Source: Saururus chinensis
Lineage: Eukaryota > Streptophyta > Magnoliopsida > Piperales > Saururaceae
DNA length: 64,000 bases
Assembly: GCA_035235625.1 (NCBI GenBank)
Contig: CP141143.1
Location: forward strand, 22,427,092 to 22,491,091
Reading direction: 5' to 3'
Of the stretch, positions 24,664 to 36,603 are shown one piece after another. Position 1 is the stretch's first letter, and each line of letters starts with the position of its first letter. The notes below the pieces were generated by a model that ran no database searches, had not been told where the DNA came from, and saw nothing but the letters and a program-made list of their open reading frames with translations. The position numbers and the translations under genes were made by a program.

Positions 24664-25980
24664 TGCTCTATCAAATGAGACATGCCACCAATTTAGTCCT
24701 AATTACGAATAATATGCTCCACAACACAACGTCCTTTGGCGTCATTGTTTCACTTACTTATGACATAATATTTAATCTATGATGTTTTGACTTATAATTG
24801 CCCACTATGAGTGTATATGGGTTAATCTAGAGCTTGTGTGTGTAATTAATGATCATTGTGATCCTTAAAGTAATGTGTTATAACTATAGCAAGCAAGAGA
24901 TACCTTTATTCATTATATATTTGATTTATAATTTAATTTAATTTATTTAATCTATATTTATTCACATAATGTGTGTGCATTTTTGTTAGTAAATGATAAT
25001 TGAAGTTTATAATGTGCGATAGTTTGTACATAACTCATGTCCTGAAAATATAAAAAAAATATGACCAAAGGGCACTCTAGTTTAAGGTCTTTGTCATGAA
25101 ATTGTTTTCTATGCTCCCTACCAATAAAGTACCAAGTATAAGGAATTCATGAGAGTCATTCATCCTTGAAATTGATGGTGCACACGCTAGATCATATTAT
25201 CATCATAAACTTTAATGCTAATGTGCGCCAACCAATGCTAATATGTGCTGCCACTTTCAAATATTGACGGCTCCCATGCGTTCCTTGTGCTTCCCTTTAT
25301 CATGTGGGATTACAATCATGGATGAAGCTTTGATGGGCTTTAGCATAAAAAATTTGGTTAATGCCAAAAATTTTATGGCCTAGTCTCAGGGTTTGGTTTA
25401 AAAACTTCAAACTCATATTATATAGAGTCGGGCTAAGGTTGGAGGCAAAAGGCCCAACCCGTCCTAAAGTATAAAAAAAAAATTTGTACTTTTTTTTATA
25501 GTTTTGGCTGAAAATGAATGAACAAAGGAGGAGATTGTATATTTTAAGAACGTTCATGATATTTTAAACTTGCAAGTCATCTTGGTTAATTGTAAAGGGC
25601 CCTACCTAAAGCTAAATGAACATGTTATAGTGTCTTATAGGGTCAACTAGTGAGACCCTAACCAACTATTATAGATTTTTTATATTAAATATAAAAAATA
25701 AACCCTAAAACCTAATGGCCAAGTGTACCCATTCTACTCTTCTATCATTTAAACTGACCATTAAAAAGTTAAACATAGTAAATAAGTAGATAATTCTATC
25801 CAACCATTCGCTAAATAAAATGGCAATTTTATCCATTACCTCTTTAGCTTAAATATAAATATATTATACCTCACATCTTCTTTTGTATTACCCTTACACT
25901 CCCTTACCTAATAGAACCTTAGTGGGTTGTTTTAACAAACTAAACATGGTTAGAAACATGTCAGGCTCACTCACATCTAT
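24664..25980. other. intergenic, no gene seen
   Basis: AT-rich DNA between the tandem duplication and solo LTR C. Frames are short (85 codons or fewer) and without similarity. Confidence 0.5.
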
Positions 25981-26371
25981 TGTGACGCCCCGACCCGAGA
26001 ACCGACCCGGGCCGGGGGTCCGAAAACGATAAAAACCAAACCCAGAACCAAGAGCGGCACACTCTGAGTGCGAGAGTCTTTTCATTCCTCTACGCGCTAC
26101 AAAACTTTAGCGCTCTATTGCGCGTAGGTAAGAACTGGCCTAATTATATAACTAATTCGGACCGGGCCAACGTTGCATTGCCGTTGGTTGCCTACGTATA
26201 TATCGGATAACATCCACGATGTTACTCCGATACGATCGGATTCGGACGTAGTTTTGCCTATTGGCTACTACATACAACCGGCATACCAAAAATACATACG
26301 TATAAAATATGTATCTCCGAATATTTAATCGGAGTTATACAAAAACCCGATAAAACACCGGCAACACACAT

Positions 26372-26510
26372 CTCGCTCTATCATAGAGACGAGCACCACA
26401 ACATGCCTCGCTCTATTCCAGAGCGGATACATCACATTCACACGTCTCGCTCCATCACTAAGCCGAGAACGAACACACACCACATGTCTCGCTCTCTCGT
26501 AGAGCGAGAC
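26372..26510. repeat. four tandem copies of an about 40-bp unit with an internal dyad
   Basis: Each unit starts CTCGCTC and contains an arm-loop-arm such as CTCGCTCTNTCGTAGAGCGAG, followed by an ACA-rich spacer. The last copy has the best preserved dyad. In RNA each unit could form a short hairpin. It lies in the transcribed part of solo LTR C. Confidence 0.7.
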
Positions 26511-26996
26511 AACGCACATCATGACATAAAAGCACACATCATATCATATAAACATAGCAAACATATGGATCATAGCATAACACGTCATAACTAGCACATG
26601 TCGTTATATACTTAAAATAAGAGGTAAGAAACTCTTACTCCCCTGATGTCTCACGAGGTAGCGGTATTCGGGATGCTCGTTTCTGGGCGTCCTCCCCTTC
26701 CGGAGACAACGGACAGAGCCTCATCTTGCCCCTGGTTCATTCCTCCCTTCTAGGAGCACCAACTTGAGGGATGGACTATGCCATTGCGTAGATCACCCTC
26801 GAATTAGCTAGGAACGCCTCAAGAATAACTCGAATCGGACTTAAAATGAATGAGAAACGAAGAACAGAAGTTTCTGAACGTGGGAAAGGAATGGCAAAAC
26901 GTGGGAGAGAATTCTCCTCCCTCATTTTCTGGATGTCAAGGATGCTATTTATAGAAGAATTGGATAGATGTGAGGCTGACACGTGTCAACCCTATC

Positions 26997-27225
26997 CACT
27001 TCATCAGCAATCCTATCCACTATCAATCCTATCCGCTTTGTCAGCAATCCTATTCACTTCAATCCTATCCGCTTTGTCAGCAATCCTATCCACTATCAAT
27101 CCTATCTGCTTTGTCAGCAATCTTATCCACTATCAATCCTATCCACTTTGTCAGCAATCCTATCCACTATCAATCTTATCCGCTTTGTCGTCAGTCTTAT
27201 CCACTGCGTCGTCGATCCTATCCAT
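26997..27225. repeat. minisatellite of CAATCCTATCC units in LTR C
   Basis: Alternating subunits CAATCCTATCCACTAT and CAATCCTATCCGCTTTGTCAG form a period of about 37 bases with roughly six copies. The array lies just upstream of the minus-strand TATA box, in a position typical of LTR enhancer repeats. Frames of about 85-146 codons across it are repeats of the unit and not proteins. Confidence 0.85.
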
Positions 27226-27723
27226 AAAGATATTATTTTATTCAAATAATATCTTAACTTCAAAACGCGATAACTTCCAACCTTGACGTTGGAATCGCAC
27301 GCTCTTGATACCGATGGACTCGTGTCAACGAGCCCTTCAAAATAAGACCAAAACATGGGTAGGTCATCCCGCACTTTCAAAGTGGGTCCCGCCCATATGA
27401 CATTTTTTTCCGAGGTCAGAATCGTGCGTTCTTAGTACCGATAGACTCGTATCGACGAGCCCTTTGAAACTAGACCACACATGGGTAGGTTATCCCGCAC
27501 TTTTCAAGCAGGCCCCGCCCATGTGGCACACTTCCCGAGGTCGTAACTTTCGTTCCCAACCTCCGTTTCGTGTGTTCTTCGATTCGTTACACTCGTTACT
27601 CCGAGCTCTACCCGGATACAGAGATTTCACCTAATGAAACCCCCTAACACTAATTTTAAATTACTAAATTACCCTTAACCCACCCGGGTTAAGCGTAACT
27701 GGAAAACGGGTCATTACATCTAT

Positions 27724-28600
27724 ATACTTAAAGGTCTAGTTTTTTAATTCAAACTTAATTTTTTGTTACAATATTGATATCTTCAAATGTAAGATAAACA
27801 ATGAATATTTTATATTGTTTATTGCCTAGTATGATTTTTAGGTTTAGTTATGTTTGAAAAAATGTGAGATTTTGGTAAATTATGATTCCTTATGAAGAAG
27901 ATAATGATTAATGGTTAACTAATTAACCAAGGGAGTAATAATGGACAAAACGGATATAAAATAACATGTACCAATTAGCTAGTAGAACGATTATGAATAA
28001 AGATATAAGAAATAATTATAATAATAGAATAACCCATATGGTCACTCTACCATTGTCAACCCTACTTACTAATTAGAAAATTTTTAATATATTTCTTCTC
28101 CTGAGTAGAAGCAAAGAAATCAAAATTAGAGAAATTATACTTTTTTTGTCTTTTTGTTAAAAAAAGTGATATTATTTCTTTTTGCCTTTTTATAGTTTAA
28201 GGTTATTTTTATGAAACGTAAAATCTATAATATAAGGTACTTTTCACGCCATATAAATTTTATAGTTAATGTGGAACGAAAAAATATACTCCCACCATTC
28301 CAATATCAATAACCTTATGTAGCTTTTAAAAATAATTTAATTTAAATTTATTTTAAAAAATCAAATAAAACTATTAATGTGGGACAAAGAAAATAATATA
28401 TTTTATATGATCAATGTTAATACAGGTAAAAAATAATATTATCTTTATCCCGCATTAATAGCTTCATTTGATTTTTCTTAATTTAATTAATTTATAAGGC
28501 TTATGTCAAAACAGGGCGATGCACGTTATTTTTGAAATAAATTTTTTCCATGGATAGTCAACAACCCCAAAATTAGATCAGAAGGTGTACAGGCCTCCAG
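27724..28600. other. AT-rich upstream region of the Nudix gene
   Basis: No gene is seen. Near 28290-28490 short phrases such as CTCCCACCATTCC and CCCGCATTAATAGCTTCATTT resemble ends of Stowaway-type MITEs, but I cannot define paired termini. Confidence 0.4.
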
Positions 28601-28775
28601 GCCCACCATAATTTTTGTAACGGGCCGAATTGTTACCAACCGGCCCAATCTCCTTCCACGTGATAAGTCATAAGTGGACGTCGCCAACAAACCCGCGATT
28701 AGGACTGCGGGCACTCCCAGTCCCGCCAGCCATTCCGGCCAGTCGCCAGTTCCCGGTTCCCAATTCCCGCCATCC

Positions 28776-31700
28776 ATGGCTGCCCTTCCCTGCCTGCGTC
28801 TCCGACCTCCCATCTCCTTCCTTTTCTCATCCCCTCGACCCAAAACCCCAATTCCCATACCACCCAAATCGAGGCCCGCAAATGGAATTCGATGTTTGAC
28901 GGCCACAGCGACCAGCAGCTTCACCTGGGATGACGTATTCGCCATTTCTCAAGGCGACGGTGATTCCCCGGACCATTTTGAAGGATTCTTTCAAAAGGTT
29001 CATGCATGCAATCGCGGATTTGTAAGTTCAGTTTTAAATGCGTTTTGTTTACAAACCTCCAACTCTATTGTGTTGTTTTTTGTTTCTTTTATATTTTTTT
29101 ATTGCATTATCAATTTTAAAAATGGTTTAACAGGATAAGAAGTATGAGTTCGTTCCATTCAAGGTGGAGGATCAGATTGTGGGATATATTCACATGGGGT
29201 AACTGCATTGACATGTTTGCTTATGTTTGTACTTCCCTTCAAATTTTAAAATTGAAACTTTTGACTCAGGTTTGCTTATAGCTATTACTTCTTTTTCTGC
29301 TCTTTTGTATTAAATGTAAGGGTTTTGAATCGTATCTTCCTGTTTTGTGCACCATGATAATACTTAACTTGCATATTCCACAACCACTTGGCTGACAAAA
29401 AGCTGTTACAAATCTGTTTGAATTGGAACTTGGAACCCTTTTCGTTACCTGTAAAGACTAAATGATTCTGCCGACAATCTGTCATTTAATGCAGGTTCAT
29501 GAGCCATTTAAGGAATTTCTCAAGCGTCTTTTCATTCTGGGCGGATGGCAAAGGTCATAATGATTATATTGCTCTCCATCCGTCGCTGAGATCACCTGAC
29601 GAAAGAACTAAAGCGGTTGGAGAAGTTATAAAGCAATTGGGCGAAGATGTCATACCAGGTATCCGAAATGAGGTAGTTTATGTGACCAAATTATGTTCAT
29701 TATGTTTATTTTTGCCTTGGTGGAATTGTGACTACAAATATACTATCCTCATTATCACGTAAGTTGTAAGTAAATGAAAATTTGCAGGCAGTTCACTTGT
29801 GTTATCTGTCACTCGTGAATGTTTTATTCTGGATGATACTAGGTTTGGCCGGTCATCTTGATATAAGCTTTTGTGACTAATGACTTGTCATATTTGTTTT
29901 GTGTTAGCTATACCCGGTGAAATCGACATATGGACTGCCAATTTTTTTATCACTGGAACGTGCAGCTGCTCCTTATTTTGGCATAAAGGTCAGTAAAAAC
30001 TTCTCATCCAAATGGGATGGAAGAGTTTTGGGTCTTGCTTGGAGATGATTGTCAAAGTTAGAACAACTTTTCAGTATCCCTTTTTAGTTACTGTCATCTT
30101 TATCGACTTAACTATTGTTGTTTGGATCAGACTTGGGACTGGCGTTCTGAGATATAATTATACAATTGCGGAGTTAAATCAAACTCTACTTTGTTGGACA
30201 TTTTCTTTCTTTCTTTTCTTCATGGATTGGGAGTTTGGAGTTACATTAGAATATCTGACATTTTGAGGTTGGAAAGAAAATTGTTGCCATCTATTGACTG
30301 TGTGACATGGCAGAAGTAATACTCATGTCATGTTTGAAGCTTCTATTAGAAATTTTGTTATTTGTTTACACTTGATCCTGTTGGCAGGAGCATTTCTGTC
30401 TGTGTGCATAACTTTGCCTCTGATTTTTTTTAATGAAGACCTTTTTTTTCAGTATAAGTTTTTTATCTAGTATGGAATGCTGAATATGGTTCTTTTTAAT
30501 AATATAAAACTTTTTGGTATGGAGCACTGAGTATATATGTCAGGTTGTTAATAAAAAATGATTTTCATATTATTTTACTTTTCAGGCATATGGTGTCCAT
30601 ATGAATGGCTATGTTAATAGGGGTGGGCAGAAGTTTCTGTGGATTGGGAAGAGAAGTGATGTCAAACCTACATATCCTGGGATGCTAGATCATCTTGTCG
30701 CTGGCGGGCTGGTGTGTAAAACCTCTTCAAGTTTGTTACGTGACTTTGAGGCCTTGTCTAGCATGATTGGATTTTCAAGGTTTACTAAATATTAGTTATT
30801 TTTTATATTTTACCTTTGATGACTACAGCCACATGGAATTTCTTGCAAAGAAAACCTTCTTAAGGAATGTGAAGAAGAAGCTGGAATTTTGAGATCAATT
30901 GCCAATGTGTAAGGTTTTTTGTCATATTTTCCTGTCCTGGGTGCAGCCGCATTTTATTTAATGGCCCTTGAGACTTTGTAAATAGTTGTAAACTAATCAT
31001 GGTGTTTATGCTATTTTGATGACCATGTCTTTGCCATTAAAGTCTATTAGGCCGGTTTCAACGTTGTACATTATGTGTTTCTACAAAATCCAGTAGAGAT
31101 AAACTGCATTTTGTTTTAATGTACGATTACACTGAGATTTTTGGGGGATACATATAAAATTCTTAACTTAAGTTTTGGTCATTGATCACTGAAGCATAAT
31201 GTTCAGTGAAATATATTCGGTTTCACCTGCTTTTCTTAATAGATAGTAGAATCATGCTGCAAAATTTATTAATTGCTGCGTCATGAATAATAAACAAGGT
31301 TGCAGTAATTCCAAACGTACTTTTCTTTAAGCATCCATGAGTTTTGAGCAAAAGTATCTAGCTTCTGAGAGGATTGCTAATGCATGGGCTAAATTTGATA
31401 GTTTCACATTTTCATCTTTCAAGACGTGCTTGAGTCCTTTGTGATATGTGATTGTTTAATATATAGTATATGTATATGACATATGTCCTTAGTGCTATAC
31501 TGGTAAAAATATTTATGTATGTTGTGCTAAATGCTGGTATAAGTCAACTAGTTTCACACTATTCGTAATTCTAACTATTGGTATTTGCTTTGCTAGTGCT
31601 GTGCCAGTTGGAGCTGTTTCTTACATGGATATTGATGGTTATAGATTCAAGAGGGATGTGCTTTTCTGTTATGACTTAGAACTCCCTGATGGATTTGTTC

Positions 31701-32217
31701 CTTGCAATCAAGGTGAGCCCCTTTTTTGTGTACTGCATTTGACCTTGATGTATATTATTCTCATATATGGGCAAGCCTTTGAATCAAATCTTTAGGCATA
31801 TATTTTAACGATGGAACAATGTTAATGATCATAAATTTCTGCTTTTGGCTCGGCCCATTGATCAGTTTGATAACTTGATGTAGACCACATTTTGCAGATG
31901 GAGAAGTGGATAGCTTCAAATTGGTCCCATTAACCCAAGTTGCTAACATAATTCAGAGGACCGAATTCTTCAAACCAAACTGTGCTCTTGTCATTATTGA
32001 TTTTTTGTTTCGTCACGGGTAAGGATTACTTTCGTAAAGTTTGCCATACAATTGGACCTGGCGGGAAAAAGCTACTTAGTTGAAGCTGCATTTTCTTTGA
32101 ACATCTAGCGCAAAATATTGATTACACACTCATACATTCTGTTGCAGGTATATTAGCCCTGATTATCATGGTTACTTACAGCTGCTGCAAAGCTTAAGAA
32201 GTGGGGATTGCTTATAG
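28776..32217 (+). CDS. NUDT20: Nudix hydrolase of the plant NUDT20/NUDT24 (DUF4743-Nudix) family, 360 aa, nine exons
   Basis: Exons: 28776-29021, 29134-29198, 29495-29672, 29908-29988, 30586-30711, 30829-30908, 31597-31712, 31898-32018, 32148-32217. All introns are GT-AG, the phases join, and the total is 1083 bp. The N-terminus MAALPCLRLRPPISFLFSS looks like a chloroplast transit peptide. A DUF4743 part follows (SFTWDDVFAIS, FVPFKVEDQIVGYIHMG, YPVKSTYGLPIFLSLERAAAP). The Nudix fold then runs AYGVHMNGYV, KFLWIGKRS, DHLVAGGLPHG and KECEEEAGI, and ends YHGYLQLLQSLRSGDCL. In plants and yeast this family hydrolyses damaged (oxidised) forms of thiamin diphosphate. The first Glu of the classical Nudix box is Ile here, which from memory is usual in this family. 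An in-frame ATG at 28674 would add 34 Pro/Ser-rich residues; I prefer 28776 for its ATGGCT context and transit-peptide character. The gene converges with a broken HIBCH-like copy at 32270. NUDT20 and NUDT24 cannot be told apart here. Confidence 0.93.
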
Positions 32218-32627
32218 TTCCCACATTCCCTATGGTGTGAGCATTAATTTTAGAGTTTCAAGCTACGGAAAATGAAACTGTATAATAATAAGGAAACCAG
32301 ACTAGCGCAAGTGATAATGTGAAACTGAAGATCAGTTGTTCTGACAAACAACTGATAATGTTGAAAAATGGTTTACCAATTGACTCTTTAACCTGGATAT
32401 AATGTGAAACTGTTTTCTGATATCATCATCAGACTAGATTTCACAATACTAATCATTTCATATAGCATTGTGAGAAAATCAAGCTGGAGTCAATGCAACC
32501 CAGCCTTTTAATTACTTCATTAATGAACTATCCAAGGTTCAATTCTTCTATGACCGGTTGCAAAGGCTCAAACAGAGACTCCATTGTCATCCTTCAACAT
32601 AACAAATGATTAAACACATACATAATA

Positions 32628-32879
32628 TTCCCTTAGTCCCATATTAAGTGTCTCATTTTTAAAAAGCGTAAATTTTAAGGAAGGTGAAAAGCACCTTGCA
32701 CTAACAACAAACCTGATATTCATAACTCTAATATGGGACAAGTGTTTTTTAAAAAATGTAGGACAAATGTTTTTAAAAAAATAAAATCAGAGAGATTTAA
32801 TATGGGACAAATATTTTTACATTTAATGTGGGATAAATGTTTAAAAAAAAATGAGACATTTAATATGGGATGGAAGGAA
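32628..32879. mobile_element. Stowaway-like MITE, 252 bp, TA duplication
   Basis: The ends TTCCCTTAGTCCCATATTAA and, inverted, TTCCTTCCATCCCATATTAA are followed inward by GTGTCTCATTTTT and ATGTCTCATTTTT. The dinucleotide TA flanks both sides (32626-32627 and 32880-32881). These termini and the TA target are typical of Tc1/mariner-derived Stowaway MITEs. The paralogous site at about 56713 is uninterrupted. Confidence 0.85.
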
Positions 32880-33194
32880 TATAACATATTAATACAAAAA
32901 AATTATTTTTCTGCATGTAAAAAGAAAGAAAAAAATAAAATCTCATATTGCAATCAATATTTCCAAATATATGTAAACCATTTCCCTAATATGCACAAAG
33001 GTTTCATAGGCAGTAATTATTTCATGATTTAGGGTACAAATTTTAATATTCATCTTCTCAAAACCAAAAACGGAAAATCACTTAAACCTTTAAAATAAAT
33101 TGAACTACAGAGAAGCAGCCAGCGGGGGACATTTTAAGGTAACAGTTGGTGTTACCTCTCGAAATATATGCATATCTCATTAATTTCCTTTTAA

Positions 33195-33297
33195 AGTCTG
33201 CCCCACATTAATTGTTATATTTGGTTTTTGAAAATAACTAATTTTAGTTTATTTTAATTTTCAAAATGTAGCTATTAATGTAAGACGGAGAGAGTAT
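33195..33297. mobile_element. possible truncated MITE end
   Basis: The stretch ends AATGTAAGACGGAGAGAGTATA, like a Stowaway terminus followed by TA. A matching opposite terminus is not clear; CTGCCCCACATTAATTGTTA at 33198 may be its remnant. Confidence 0.35.
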
Positions 33298-33949
33298 ATT
33301 TTTTTTTTGCTCTATGGCTAATTAGAGTGTTGATTTGCTTATATCAGACTCAACAATTTAGGTATGAATCATGCTGTTTGGAGAACGCGGCATTATATTC
33401 AATCAAAGAGAACACAAAGATCTTAATTGCTACTTTAAAGCTAGCAATGTCTGCATAGAAATATATAAAAAAAAAGAGAATAATCTGATCTTTTTCCACC
33501 ATGACAGCACGAACACCTTCAGCAAAATCATTTCGTAATGAGGATCTTAACGCTATCCGGTAGTCAGTCTTCATCACACCAATCAACAAATGCCGCCAGT
33601 AAATGAAAAACGTCGAGCTTCTTCTATCAAAAAAATGTCCAAGGATAGTGATATAATTGGAAGGGATGAAAATTTTGTTTAATGATTGTATCATTTTTCA
33701 CTATTCGATATGAATAAGTCAAAACTTCCCAGTTTTCCAGCACTCAACTAATGGCGCCAGCAGTGAAAAATATGTTAAAACAAATCAATACCAGAATTTC
33801 GTATTAGCAATAGGATGATGATTAGCGGAGGGAAAATGCTTTTAAGTTGTGCAGAGGGAAAATGGAGCACCTTTTTCCAGTCCTAAAAGTGCTTCTTCAT
33901 TAGCCCAGCCCTTGATGTAACATGTTAGTAATGATATCGCAAAAAGTTT

Positions 33950-34300
33950 TGGTGTGCGAAGTGCTTATGTGACAATGCTGGTTTCAAGTCAAGTAGTTGT
34001 ACACTCGTGATTCTAAATATTGATATTTGCTTTGCTAGTGCCTAGTGCTGTGCCTGTTGGATATCGATGGGTTGGTTATAGATTCAAGAGGGATGCGCTT
34101 TCCTGATATATTTGTTCCTTGCAATCAAGGTGATCCCTGTATAGGTACATTACACTTACATAACCTTCTAGTTTTCACATGCGTGGGCAGGCATTCGAAT
34201 TAATTTTTAGAGGGACATTTTATTGGGGTTGAAACAACTTTCGTACTGCATTTGGCTCCGCCCATTTGTCTCATTATTCCAATAAATTTTTGGGCATGCC
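33950..34300 (+). pseudogene. fragment of a second Nudix gene (intron 6, exon 7, intron 7)
   Basis: It matches 31500-31900 of the intact Nudix gene. The intron end TGATATTTGCTTTGCTAG, exon pieces GTGCTGTGCCTGTTGGA and ATAGATTCAAGAGGGATG, and the end TTTGTTCCTTGCAATCAAGG are all present. Two internal deletions remove about half of the exon codons and break the frame. The intron 7 match continues to about 34290. No other Nudix exons follow, so this is a dead fragment. It lies just after the truncated HIBCH-like copy. Confidence 0.88.
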
Positions 34301-34309
34301 ACCTAAGGC

Positions 34310-34685
34310 TGTATCTTGGGTCAGGTCAAGCCGGTTCTTACAAAAATTAAATTAGAATTTAATAAAGAATCAGTAGGCTCGAATCAAACAAGGAACAAGA
34401 ATCAAATAAGGAGTCAGTTCAGTTGGAACTGAATCAAAATCGAATAAGGAACCGGTTGGTTAGAACTGAACCAAAACCAATTAAGGAGCCAATTCGCCAT
34501 ATCGAACCACCGAAATCTGATGGTTCCTTATTTGTTTCCAAATCCAAACCAAGAATGTTTTTTTTAGAAAAAATCAGGCTGCCATTGAGGGCAACAAAAC
34601 ATGGAGGTTGGCCAAGTCTGGGTCTTGGAGTACACGGCCTAAGAGGTGGAAAACACAACCTCTAGGCTCTAGGCTCCACTGTTCT
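34310..34685. other. repeat-like DNA, no gene
   Basis: Phrases such as GGAACCGGTTGG, GAACTGAACC and AAGGAGYCAGTTC recur, as in decayed plant repeats with FRGGTTCGGTT-like composition. Similar phrases occur near 44640-44690 on the other side of the Copia element. No protein or clear termini are seen. Confidence 0.35.
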
Positions 34686-36598
34686 TATAGTGCCCCAACT
34701 TTTTAAATAACTTAAAAGTTGGAGTACTATCAATTTGTAATGAAATTGGGGCCAAGATCAACATTGTACCAAAGAGTAACCTTTCATTAATTTACATAAT
34801 TATAAAATTCATAGAATATACAAAACAAGGCTCAATGTGCCTTATCAAAATCAAAATGATGCAAAAGTACATAAATATTACGTATCAAAAGAACATTGAC
34901 AAAATAAATCCAAAGTGTAGATCTTTTGAAATTTTATTGACAATCTTCATCTATACTTAGAGCATCGGGGGGTGGGTGAGTATATTTATAATCAGTAGGT
35001 AGAGTCAAATTCAATTAAAATGCTATAACATAAAGCAAGATCCAAGACATAAAATATTCTTCTAATACTTCATACTTGAAAGTTGACAACATATCACAAA
35101 ATATTATTGCCGACTAACAAATTCTGAACATACTTCTTTTATAAAAAATCAGGCAAACAATTATTCATGTAATCCAATAAAATTTGATAAACCATTCGTA
35201 AGCAGAATATGATAAACCATCCATAAAATTAAATAAATCATCATTCACAGAATGCCACTGATACCAGAGTAACATACATTCGTGCTCATGGGGCAATGAG
35301 ATCATAATGAAAGAGATCCTCCTACAATATCTCATTTCAAGGGTGCGCTATATGCCTTAATAGGCAGTACTTAGGAGTCATAACTCCGATAGCTTTTGGG
35401 CTTTATACTAAATAGTTACCCTTCAAATTTAATCAAAATTATTCATAACTGTCTTTCAAATAATAATTTTTCAAAGTACATATCACGATGAAATCTCACT
35501 AAGAGGTCTACAAGACGCTATTATTTCAGTGTTTATCTAACCCCTAAAAATACCATTTTTCGAAATGATCTTTTATGAAAGAATTACAAAATCATACGGC
35601 CTAGTCGTAGCACAAAATTAGAGATTAAAGCCACCTACCCTTAGTTCTTAAATTTGACTGAATTAAAGGCCAACGATCAAAGCCTTATCTCGTTCCCGGG
35701 CTAAAAGGCAATGGGCGGAATCTCCCCTTGTGGCAGGACAAAATCTCCTTATTTAGCAGACGGATCCTCCCCCTTGTTCTTGGACGTTTCCTCATTCCAA
35801 CCCGAAAGTGACAAATAGAGCCTTTCCTAACCCTGGGTCATTTATCCTCTTTAGAGTAGCTAACTCAAAATAAATGGACCCCTCCACAACATAGAGCACC
35901 TTCGAATTAACTAGGATTAATTTTTGAACAGAAGAAATCGGGCGAGAGATATCTTAGAAAAAAACATTTAACGTTTTAGAGCGGGCAGAGGTTAAAAGAG
36001 AGGAGAGGAGAAAGGAGTGGGCCGAATTGGAACCCCCATCCTTAAATACACCCCATAGGTTGTGGGATGCACAACACATGTCGAGCATCCAACGATTGCA
36101 GGAGCATGGCACCCATACTCCTGTAGCATGGGCTAGCCTTAACCCTGCCTACTGCGGCAAGTGAACCTGTTGTGGCAGGTGTGTGCCAGCACTGACTAAC
36201 AATGACCTTTTTTCTTTTTTCCAAAAATAAAATCAAACTTCAAACGATTGTAATCTCGTACCTCGAACTCAGATTTATGTGCTTTTAGTACCGTTGGACT
36301 TGTATCGACGAGCCCTTTGAAACAATACTATGCAAGGGTACCTTATCTCACGAAAATAAAATGGGTTTTGCTTATGACTCATTTCATGAGGTCGTAGCTT
36401 ATGATCTCGATGTCCGTTTTACACATTCTTGGGCTTGATACATGCATCTCTTAGAGCCCTACAAAAACCTTAAAGCTCATTTCAAAAAATCATACTCAAA
36501 ATATTTCAATTTTAAGAAAAATAGCTGTTGGGCCTTAAAACTAGCTTATGGGCCCAAACATTCAAAATTTTAAACCCTTACAAGTTCGGGGCATTATA
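34686..36598 (-). mobile_element. solo LTR D, about 1913 bp, minus orientation
   Basis: It is the inverse of the LTR at about 38969-40979. Both share TTTTTAAATAACTT near the U5 end, GGGGCCAAGATCAAC, CCTTTCATTAAT, GGTGGGTGAGTATA-type phrases and a U3 with TGTTTGGGCCCAT. The termini have decayed to TATAGTGCCCC and GGGGCATTATA. Flanks GTTCT (34681-34685) and GTTTT (36599-36603) match at four of five bases, consistent with an aged 5-bp duplication. A minus-strand TATTTAAG (about 36041-36048) may be the TATA box. There is no internal region. Confidence 0.78.
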
Positions 36599-36603
36599 GT
36601 TTT

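Larger units (their letters stand above)
25981..27718 (-). mobile_element. solo LTR C, 1738 bp, duplication TCTAT
   Basis: It begins TGTGACGCCCCGACCC and ends ACGGGTCATTACA, flanked by TCTAT at 25976-25980 and 27719-27723. A minus-strand CTATAAATAGC (26944-26954) is a good TATA box and gives minus orientation. The U3 part holds a minisatellite (26997-27225) and two related blocks reading CTCGT-x-GACGAGCCC at 27318 and 27446. The transcribed side holds a four-copy dyad repeat (26372-26510). There is no internal region, so this is a solo LTR. Confidence 0.9.
32270..33930 (-). pseudogene. broken duplicate of the 3' part (exons 8-10) of the HIBCH-like gene
   Basis: In the same order as the intact gene at 56140-57650 it carries the 3' flank and a remnant of exon 10 (about 32525-32570), most of which is deleted with its acceptor. 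A full-length exon 9 equivalent follows at 33485-33586. An exon 8 equivalent with a deletion lies at about 33803-33915. The exon 9 copy still reads [20 protein letters not shown], but its acceptor AG is TG and its donor GT is AT. The shared flank phrase ATAATAAGGAAACCA and CAGTTGGTGTTACCT confirm duplication at DNA level. Exons 1-7 are absent. It directly follows the Nudix gene, on the opposite strand. Confidence 0.88.

Noticed and set aside
26372-27225. Possible CRISPR-like spaced repeats
   Set aside because: Units are contiguous or imperfect and lie within a plant solo LTR. There are no unique spacers or cas genes, and the sequence is eukaryotic.
26846-27380. Frames of 85-146 codons with repeated NPIHYQSYPLC-like peptides
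   Set aside because: They arise from the minisatellite in LTR C in three frames at once. There is no codon bias and no start context.
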